This document shows, piece after piece, positions 42,326 through 49,307 of a stretch of DNA of 51,822 nt. The notes below the pieces were generated by a model. The model was not told the origin of the DNA. It ran no database searches and worked only from the letters and a program-made list of their open reading frames with translations. Source of the stretch: JAGOEX01 sp964630905 (lineage in GTDB: Bacteria; UBP6; UBA1177); contig CAZVWR010000017.1 in the NCBI GenBank assembly GCA_964630905.1, forward strand, positions 1 through 51,822. Direction: 5' to 3'. Numbering within the stretch: the stretch's first letter is position 1; each line of letters opens with the position of its first letter. Position numbers and translations under genes: made by a program.

Positions 42326-44266
42326 ATGAAAAAATTGATCTTTTTAATTTTTATTCTTTTTCTTATTTCATGTGACGATAATTCAACAAGTAAAGATATC
42401 GGATTTGTTGATCTTGATGAAAACAACGATTTTGACTGGGCTGTGGAAGAATCCGATGAGTCCGACGAAACCTTTGATTCTGACATGCCCGACCAGTCCG
42501 ATGAGTCCGACGAAACCTTTGATTCTGACATGTCCGACGAGTCCGACGAGTCCGATGAGTCCGATGAGTCCGACCAGTCCGATGAGTCCGACGAAACCTT
42601 TGATTCTGACATGTCCGACCAGTCCGATGAGTCCGATGAAACCTTTGATTCTGACATGTCCGACGAGTCTGACCAGTCCGATGAGTCCGATGAAGACTTT
42701 AATGACGAAGACCAATTCATTCCTGAAAATATCATTTTTGTCAAACACGATGCAACGGGTCTGAACGACGGATCATCATGGGAAAATGCCTACACAGATC
42801 TCAGTGTTGCAATCAGATTTCTCATTGAAAACCACATCGAAGGTAAAGACATCTGGGTGGCAAAAGGAACATATCATCCCACAGACTGCCCGAATCATTA
42901 CAGCGAATGCAACTTTGAAACTCCGCAGAGAAGATACCATTTCACTCTTTTGAAAGGAGTCGGCATTTATGGCGGATTCACTGGAACTGAAGCTGATATT
43001 TTTCAAAGGGACTGGGCAAACAATGAAACCATTCTAAGCGGTGATTTCAACAATGATGATGAAACTGCTGGAAATTCAGAAAACGCATATCATGTGTTCT
43101 ATCATGATGGATGGGAGAAAAAAGATAACACCGCCATCCTTGACGGATTTACAATAACAGGCGGCAATGCAAATGGTGACAACTGGCCTGATCAGGACGG
43201 TGGCGGCATCAGAAACAACAAATGGACGGAATTCGGGTCAACTCACACCGCACCGGTAATAAGAAACTGCATATTCAGAAACAATAATTCTCTCCTTGTC
43301 GGTGGAGCTATGTACAACCACGAAGGGGCAAGTCCAGTCATAGAAAACTGTACTTTTGCCGGCAATACCGCTAACAAAGGTGGTGCAATATATAATTATC
43401 TCGGGAGTCCTGTCATATCAAACTGCACTTTTGTCGGAAATCTTGCAACAACAGTGGGGGGTGCAGTCGTAATAGATTCATCTGCTGTAACAATTTCAGA
43501 CTCTGTTTTTGACAGCAACAGTTCAGGACAGGCCGGAGGAGCCGCATTTGTTAGAGAATCAGGTGTCTGCACAGTGAAAGGGACTGTTTTTTCAAACAAC
43601 GCGGCTTTAAACGGCGGAGCCGTAAGCAGTACCAACGCATCAGCTCTTAGTTTTGAAAATTCTTTCTTTTTAAATAATGCAGCAACCGGATCAGCCCTTC
43701 CGAGCGGTCTTGGAGGAGCGGTTCAGAACAATGAAAGTTCAGCAACTGTCATCAATTCAGTTTTCAAAGGCAACACCGCTGTTGCAGGAGGAGCACTGCT
43801 TAACATAAAATCAACCGTGTCTGTGATCAATTGTTCTATAAGCAACAATAATGCAAACGGCGCAATTGCAAACGGACAGAGCAACCCTGAACTTATTAAC
43901 ACCATAATTTACGGGAATACTGGAAGTTCTATTTTCAACATTCCTGCAGGAACTTATGGAATGGCGGCAAGCACACCGGTTATAAGTTTCAGCAATATCG
44001 ACGGATGTGGCGGAAGCACAATGACATGCGGTGACGGCACTGAAACATGCTGGGTTGAAACATGCGGAACTGACAACGGTAATAACATAGATGAAGACCC
44101 TCTTTTTATCAATTCAGGAGAACATCCTTTGAATCTGACAGACCTTTCACCATGCATTGATGCCGGAGACAGCACAAAAGTCCCTGTTGCAATTACAAAA
44201 GACATTTCAGGTAACGACAGAATACAGGGTGTTGCCGTTGAAATAGGGGCTTATGAGGTCAAGTAA
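42326..44266 (+). CDS. Lipoprotein with Ser-Asp-Glu stalk and full beta-helix head
   Basis: 646 residues, lipobox LISC with C16, followed by Asp at +2 and +3. Residues 43-123 are a low-complexity SDE stalk with four TFDSDM punctuation motifs. From about 135 the head matches the two upstream paralogues (IIFVKHDATGLNDGSSW, IWVAKGTYHP, IYGGFTGTEADIFQRDW), but without the 100-residue insert. It then continues into a long right-handed parallel beta-helix: repeated units such as PVIENCTFAGNTANKGGAIYN and SVFDSN..GQAGGAA. The end matches choice-of-anchor-type closures (SPCIDAGD, DISGNDRIQGVAVEIGAYE). ATG 42326 has GGAG 6 bases upstream. It probably binds or cleaves polysaccharide, or acts as an adhesin; no catalytic site is evident. 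Confidence 0.8.
   Translation: MKKLIFLIFILFLISCDDNSTSKDIGFVDLDENNDFDWAVEESDESDETFDSDMPDQSDESDETFDSDMSDESDESDESDESDQSDESDETFDSDMSDQSDESDETFDSDMSDESDQSDESDEDFNDEDQFIPENIIFVKHDATGLNDGSSWENAYTDLSVAIRFLIENHIEGKDIWVAKGTYHPTDCPNHYSECNFETPQRRYHFTLLKGVGIYGGFTGTEADIFQRDWANNETILSGDFNNDDETAGNSENAYHVFYHDGWEKKDNTAILDGFTITGGNANGDNWPDQDGGGIRNNKWTEFGSTHTAPVIRNCIFRNNNSLLVGGAMYNHEGASPVIENCTFAGNTANKGGAIYNYLGSPVISNCTFVGNLATTVGGAVVIDSSAVTISDSVFDSNSSGQAGGAAFVRESGVCTVKGTVFSNNAALNGGAVSSTNASALSFENSFFLNNAATGSALPSGLGGAVQNNESSATVINSVFKGNTAVAGGALLNIKSTVSVINCSISNNNANGAIANGQSNPELINTIIYGNTGSSIFNIPAGTYGMAASTPVISFSNIDGCGGSTMTCGDGTETCWVETCGTDNGNNIDEDPLFINSGEHPLNLTDLSPCIDAGDSTKVPVAITKDISGNDRIQGVAVEIGAYEVK
42452..42694 (+). repeat. 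Tandem SDE-stalk coding repeat
   Basis: Nine-base units encoding S-D-E/Q, interrupted by four copies of a unit encoding TFDSDM. Near-identical at DNA level, so prone to unequal exchange or slippage in frame. Confidence 0.95.
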
Positions 44267-44290
44267 CGTAATTTCCGGAGTTTAATCATA

Positions 44291-47200
44291 ATGAGTACAA
44301 GCGTTATTTTTTCCGAAAGATGTTATGTATGCGGTGCTTTTCTTGAAAAAGGGAGTCATTTCTGTGGATTGTGTGGAAACTCTTTGAGCAGGGATACTTT
44401 ATGCCCGGAATGCGGAACACAGATAGCGGATGTCTATTCATTCTGTAACTTCTGCGGTTGTTCTCTTAATAAACCGTTACATGAAGAACCGAAACACTAT
44501 CCGATGGAAAGGCGAACAGATCCTAGAGAGAAAAAAAGATCTGAAATTACAGAAAGTCCTGTTGATCAGAAAAAATCTGTTACTCCGGAAAAGAAAACTG
44601 AACAGGAAGAATCGGGGAAATCTTCATTCAGAGAAGAAAGGCGTCTTGTCACCATATTGTTTGCAGATGTTTCAGGATTCACAAGCATGAGCGAAAAGCT
44701 TGATGCGGAAGAGGTGAAAGACACAATGAGCTCTCTTTTTGACATTCTTTCAAAGATAATTGTTGCAGAAGGAGGGACGATCGATAAATACATCGGTGAC
44801 TGTATTATGGCGCTTTTCGGAGCACCGGTTTCACACGGAGATGACCCCATACGAGCTGTGCGGGCGGCAATAAAAATGCAAAGAGCACTTGACCGTTTTG
44901 CATTGGAAAACAAAGATCATCTCGGTGTAACTCTTAAAATGCGGATAGGTATAAATTCAGGATTTGTTTTAGCAGGTTATGTCGGAGGAGAAGGTAAGCA
45001 GGAATATACTGTAATGGGTGATACTGTCAATCTTGCAAGCCGTATGGAGAGTTCCGGTGTTCCCGGCAAAATACAGATAAGTGAATATACAAGGAACCTT
45101 ATCGGAGACAAATTCATACTTCAGCAGGTCGGAGAAATCACTGTCAAGGGGAAGGTCGAACCGGTAAAAGCTTTCTTTGTACTCAATGAAACACACTCGG
45201 AAGCTGATTCAGGAACAATTTCCTTCATGGGAAGAGATATAAATTTCGTAGCCCGGGAAAAAGAAAGTGAAATGTTGGAAAAAATGATGTCCGAAGTTTT
45301 TGAAGAAGGTATTTCCAGACTTGTTGTAATTGAGGGAAAAAGAGGTATAGGAAAAACATCCTTAATAGAAAGATTCCTGTCAGGAGTCGCCCCTGCTTTT
45401 GTTTTTCACGGAAGAGCTTTAAAATCAAATTCCTCAGAACCGTTTGCACCTGTAATAAAAGCTATCAGGTCATTCTTTCAGAACATAAATGAAAATGAAA
45501 AGACCGGTTTGTTCTCTTTTATTTTTGGTGAAAAGATCGCAAGCGAAGAAATAGAACAATTCCCTCAGGAGCTTTTCAGAAACCTTCTTTCAGGTGATGA
45601 AATAGCTCTTGATTATGAAAATGATAAAAACGCGTTTTCGCTTAGAAATTATATGAAAACTCTTTTTTTCAGTGTTTTGTCACGCGTCAGTAAAAAAAGA
45701 CCGGTTGTTTTTCTTATATCCGATGCACACTTCATGGATTCTGCAACAAAAGAATTTCTTGAATTTGTTATAAATCAGAAACAGGAATCCAACAGAATAT
45801 TTCTCATTGCAGAAATTCAAAGCAATCCTGACCGACCGGGACCTGTTTTCAAATATGATCAAAGGATCGAACACCTTCAGATAAATGAGTTTTCTCAAGA
45901 TGAACAGCTTGTTTTGATAAAAGAGATACTTCATACCGGAAAATCTGTCCCTGAGTGGATTACAGAATGGATATTCACAAACTTCAGCGGCAATCCCCTT
46001 TATATAACTGAATTTGTCAGGTCATTAATATCCTTGAAAATTATCACAGAGCACCCTGAAACAGGAGAATGGATAGTTCCTGAGAAAAAACCTGTCAATA
46101 TTGTTCTTCCACCCACAATACACAATGCTATGCAGGCATCAATTGATATACTTTCAAATGAGGAAAAGAACATCCTGCAGATAGCTGCGGCTGTCGGATA
46201 CAATTTCTGGGACAGCGTTGTTTTATCTATATTGAAAGAGTCTGAAAAGAGCAATGTTTACCAGTTGATAGAATCACTGAGAGCCAAAGGGATTGTAAAA
46301 AGAAGATTCAGCTCTCTAATACCGGATTCTGTTGAATACCGTTTCGCAAATGAAACCCTTCACAAAGTTGCATACGATATCATACCGAGAAAATATGTTA
46401 CAAAGATGAATCTTGCATGTGCAGAGATCCTTATAGAAAGAGGGCTTGACAGAACACATCCTATTATGATAGCACAACATCTGGAGTCAGGATGTAACAT
46501 AGCAGAGGCGGTTAATTACTATCTACTGGGAGCGCAGACACTATACGACAGGTATTCTCTTCAGGAAGCGGGCCAAATAATTGAACATGTAAGAACTCTT
46601 CTTCCCGAAAAAGATGAAAATATTGACACACCTTATGCAACTCTTTCAAAAATTCACCTCTTGCGCGCTCAACTGATGCGGTCTTTTGGGAAATATGATG
46701 AAGCTTCCGTGGAACTTGATCTCGCAGAAAGCATCATTCCTGAAAAACCCGGTAAAAATGACAACCAAACTGAATGGATGACCCAGAAATTCAAAATGCT
46801 TAAACTTCAGGGACTTCTTGCCGAACTGCAGGGAAGATTTGAAGAGGCACTTGAAAATTACGAAAAAGCGATTGAGGTTATCGGAGACAAAGACCTTGAT
46901 CCCGCTTTAATGCATGACATCAGGGCATCAAGGAACGGCATTCTCATAAAATTAAAACAGATAGAAAAAGCTGAAAAGGACTCCATTGAACTTACCCGAG
47001 ACATTTTAATTGAATCTGTTGAATCACCGCAACTTGCCAATGCTTTTGCAAGGCATTTTGACAATCTTGCTCAAGTTTTTCAGCGGAGAAGCGATCCGGC
47101 AGGTGCAGAACTTGTTGCTTACAAATCTCTTGAATTAAGGAAAAAAGGTGGCAATCCCCGACTCATCGGAATCTGCGAAAACAATATCGCCGCAGTTCAG

Positions 47201-47446
47201 ACCATGCAGAATAAATGGACAGACGCGGCTGAAGCGTTCCTTAACGGACTCAAACAGAGGGAACTTTACGGAGATCCTTTTGACATAGCCGTTTCATGTT
47301 TAAATCTCTCTGAAAGTTATCACATACTGAAAAAGCCCGAACAGGCAAGACACTATTTTGAAAAAGGAAAGGAGGTTGTTACACAATATAAGATAGGACT
47401 TACCGAAGAACTCAACGAACTTGAGAAACTGATCAACTCAAAATAA
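44291..47446 (+). CDS. Zinc-ribbon / class III adenylate cyclase / AAA ATPase / TPR regulator
   Basis: 1051 residues, cytosolic. Two zinc ribbons open the protein (C11, C14, C25, C28 and C38, C41, C52, C55). A charged linker leads to a class III nucleotide cyclase domain (about 117-297): metal aspartates D126 in FADVSGF and D170 in DKYIGDC, then VMGDTVNLASRME (241-253) with D244, N247 and R251. These look complete, so cyclic AMP synthesis is plausible. An AAA/STAND-type ATPase follows with Walker A GKRGIGKT (349-356) and VVFLISDAHFMD as Walker B. TPR-like repeats fill about 780-1045. GGAG lies 10 bases before the ATG. It sits alone among beta-helix lipoproteins and might sense or regulate them, but nothing in the sequence proves this. 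Confidence 0.9.
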   Translation: MSTSVIFSERCYVCGAFLEKGSHFCGLCGNSLSRDTLCPECGTQIADVYSFCNFCGCSLNKPLHEEPKHYPMERRTDPREKKRSEITESPVDQKKSVTPEKKTEQEESGKSSFREERRLVTILFADVSGFTSMSEKLDAEEVKDTMSSLFDILSKIIVAEGGTIDKYIGDCIMALFGAPVSHGDDPIRAVRAAIKMQRALDRFALENKDHLGVTLKMRIGINSGFVLAGYVGGEGKQEYTVMGDTVNLASRMESSGVPGKIQISEYTRNLIGDKFILQQVGEITVKGKVEPVKAFFVLNETHSEADSGTISFMGRDINFVAREKESEMLEKMMSEVFEEGISRLVVIEGKRGIGKTSLIERFLSGVAPAFVFHGRALKSNSSEPFAPVIKAIRSFFQNINENEKTGLFSFIFGEKIASEEIEQFPQELFRNLLSGDEIALDYENDKNAFSLRNYMKTLFFSVLSRVSKKRPVVFLISDAHFMDSATKEFLEFVINQKQESNRIFLIAEIQSNPDRPGPVFKYDQRIEHLQINEFSQDEQLVLIKEILHTGKSVPEWITEWIFTNFSGNPLYITEFVRSLISLKIITEHPETGEWIVPEKKPVNIVLPPTIHNAMQASIDILSNEEKNILQIAAAVGYNFWDSVVLSILKESEKSNVYQLIESLRAKGIVKRRFSSLIPDSVEYRFANETLHKVAYDIIPRKYVTKMNLACAEILIERGLDRTHPIMIAQHLESGCNIAEAVNYYLLGAQTLYDRYSLQEAGQIIEHVRTLLPEKDENIDTPYATLSKIHLLRAQLMRSFGKYDEASVELDLAESIIPEKPGKNDNQTEWMTQKFKMLKLQGLLAELQGRFEEALENYEKAIEVIGDKDLDPALMHDIRASRNGILIKLKQIEKAEKDSIELTRDILIESVESPQLANAFARHFDNLAQVFQRRSDPAGAELVAYKSLELRKKGGNPRLIGICENNIAAVQTMQNKWTDAAEAFLNGLKQRELYGDPFDIAVSCLNLSESYHILKKPEQARHYFEKGKEVVTQYKIGLTEELNELEKLINSK

Positions 47447-47463
47447 TCCCATCCCCCGATTTC

Positions 47464-47491
47464 TTGCAAAAAAAGTGTAATAAGCTAAGAT
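47464..47491 (+). promoter_or_regulatory. Predicted promoter of the last lipoprotein pair
   Basis: TTGCAA (47464-47469), 16 bases, TAAGAT (47486-47491), 44 bp before the ATG at 47536. Weaker match than the others. Confidence 0.4.
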
Positions 47492-47535
47492 AATCCGATC
47501 ATTAGATTACTGTGAGAATTTTTTCGGAGGACATT

Positions 47536-49299
47536 ATGAATTTCCGTCTTTTATTAGTTAGTTTTGCTGTTGCCGGGTTGTTTCTGATTAGCTGCGGGGA
47601 TGACAAGGAAAGCGACTTGAAAGGGAGCTATGATCTTCCTGATTCATGTAACAATTCCTGCGTCGAGGTCTCTTCTTCTGCTGAACTTGAAAAAGAACTT
47701 GAAAGTGGAACTTCCTCTTGTATTTGTGTCAAAGCCGGCACTTATGAGGGTTCCTTTACAGTTTCAAGAGCGGTTGCTGTCATTGGTGAAAAAGACGCAG
47801 AAAGCATCATAACTAAAAAAGATGGAACAACTCTGACTGTCAGTTCTGATTCAGTTACTTTGCAAGGGCTTATTGTCAAAGTTGAAGGACCGTCAAACAA
47901 TGCAATTCTTGCAGACGGGATAAAAGATCTGAAAATTGATGATTGCAATGTTGAAGCAACTGATGGTACAGGGCTTAATATTCAGAACTCAGAAGGGATA
48001 ATTGTTCAGAATGGGATAATTATTCAAAACGGCATTGTCATTCAGAACGGAATAATTGTTCAGAACGGTCAGGGAACCGGAATGAATGTTGCCAATTCAA
48101 AGGATGTCACTATTTCCGGCGGTAGTTTTACAACTGATGGAGGTGTTGCCGCTGCTCAGTTCAATAACACTGACGGAATAATTGTTCAGAACGGCATTGT
48201 GATTCAGAACGGAATAATCGTGCAAAACGGAATTCTTCGCGAAGGTGTAGATGAAAACCCTCCGATGTCATTTGGGTTTTTAGTTAAGAATTGCAACAAT
48301 GTTACTGTTGATGAGGCCACATTCAAAAACAAAGGGATTAATGAAAACAACTCCGACTCATATTCACTTGTTGTTGCCGACAGCGAATCGGTGGCTATCA
48401 ATAACAGCAGTTTCAATGGAGATGAAAAGCCGAACACTACCGCAATATATGCATCCGGAACTGAACTTGAAATAAAGGATAGCAATATTGAGAAATTTAC
48501 TACTGACGGACTAATTGCCATAAACGAAAGCGCTGTTTCAATTTCAGGTGGAAAAATATCTTCCATAAACAGCGTCAGAGGTGCAGTTTATGTAAACAAA
48601 GCAAATATCACCCTCAATTCCGGTCTTGAAATTTCCGATTCAGTTTCTTCAGATGCAATGGGGGGAAGAGGAATCGTCCTTGTTGAGGACTCTGAAATAA
48701 ACGCCGAAAATATAACTGTGAAAAACTGTAAATCAAGCGGGATTCTTTTTGACAAATCTTTTGGGAACATCAAAACTGCAACCGTAACATCTAATAAATA
48801 TACAGGGTTATGGATACAGAATTCTAATGGAGACACTACTAAAAACATTACCGTTGAAGATTCCGATATAGATGAAAACACCGCAACCGGAATTTTCATG
48901 ATAGATTCGTCGAAAATAACTGTTAAAGGCACAAAGATCTCTGCAAGTTTAGTAAAAGAATGGAACGAACAACAGATCGGAGACGGACTCGTATTTCTGG
49001 GTGATGCTTTACAGGACATTGAAGGTGCACTCGTTCTTGATTCAATAGAATTTATTGATAACGGAAGAGCCGGAGCTATATTTGATGCACAGGGAAACAG
49101 CGAAACAGAGATATCCGGACTTTCGTTGACAAATGTTTCTGCAACTGGAACAGTGACAGATAAAAAATACGGGATCATTATTCAAAACGGAAAAAAACCT
49201 GAAGCTTTAGGGATTGAGAACAATGCTTTTCAAAAGAATGATGATGCTTTTACCGGCGCTCTTGAAATATTTGATTCAACACAAAACATAGCTAAATAA
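47536..49299 (+). CDS. Beta-helix lipoprotein with IIVQNG hexapeptide arrays
   Basis: 587 residues, lipobox FLISC with C20. It lacks a long stalk. Cysteines cluster at 38-63 (CNNSC, CICVKAGTYEGSF). The rest is a predicted right-handed beta-helix with repeated turns such as GLNIQNSEG and NCNNVTVDEATFKNKG. Two hexapeptide arrays stand out: four units of I-[IV]-[IV]-Q-N-G at 155-178 and three at 215-232. A single further copy (IIIQNG) lies near the C-terminus. ATG 47536 has GGAGGA seven bases upstream; the frame extends eight codons earlier. The next lipoprotein starts 8 bp downstream. Surface exposure is likely; function unknown. Confidence 0.78.
   Translation: MNFRLLLVSFAVAGLFLISCGDDKESDLKGSYDLPDSCNNSCVEVSSSAELEKELESGTSSCICVKAGTYEGSFTVSRAVAVIGEKDAESIITKKDGTTLTVSSDSVTLQGLIVKVEGPSNNAILADGIKDLKIDDCNVEATDGTGLNIQNSEGIIVQNGIIIQNGIVIQNGIIVQNGQGTGMNVANSKDVTISGGSFTTDGGVAAAQFNNTDGIIVQNGIVIQNGIIVQNGILREGVDENPPMSFGFLVKNCNNVTVDEATFKNKGINENNSDSYSLVVADSESVAINNSSFNGDEKPNTTAIYASGTELEIKDSNIEKFTTDGLIAINESAVSISGGKISSINSVRGAVYVNKANITLNSGLEISDSVSSDAMGGRGIVLVEDSEINAENITVKNCKSSGILFDKSFGNIKTATVTSNKYTGLWIQNSNGDTTKNITVEDSDIDENTATGIFMIDSSKITVKGTKISASLVKEWNEQQIGDGLVFLGDALQDIEGALVLDSIEFIDNGRAGAIFDAQGNSETEISGLSLTNVSATGTVTDKKYGIIIQNGKKPEALGIENNAFQKNDDAFTGALEIFDSTQNIAK
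47998..48069 (+). repeat. Hexapeptide-coding 18-bp repeat, array 1
   Basis: Four 18-bp units encoding I-[IV]-[IV]-Q-N-G. Units differ by synonymous changes only at most positions. Confidence 0.95.
48178..48231 (+). repeat. Hexapeptide-coding 18-bp repeat, array 2
   Basis: Three 18-bp units of the same motif, 36 codons after array 1. A single unit recurs at 49174-49191. Confidence 0.95.
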
Positions 49300-49307
49300 G
49301 GTTTTTT

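Noticed and set aside
42304..42748. Minus-strand frames across the SDE stalk encoding SSDWSDSS or GLIGLVG repeats
   Set aside because: These are frame shadows of a simple coding repeat. The plus-strand frame has the lipobox, ribosome site and a real downstream domain.
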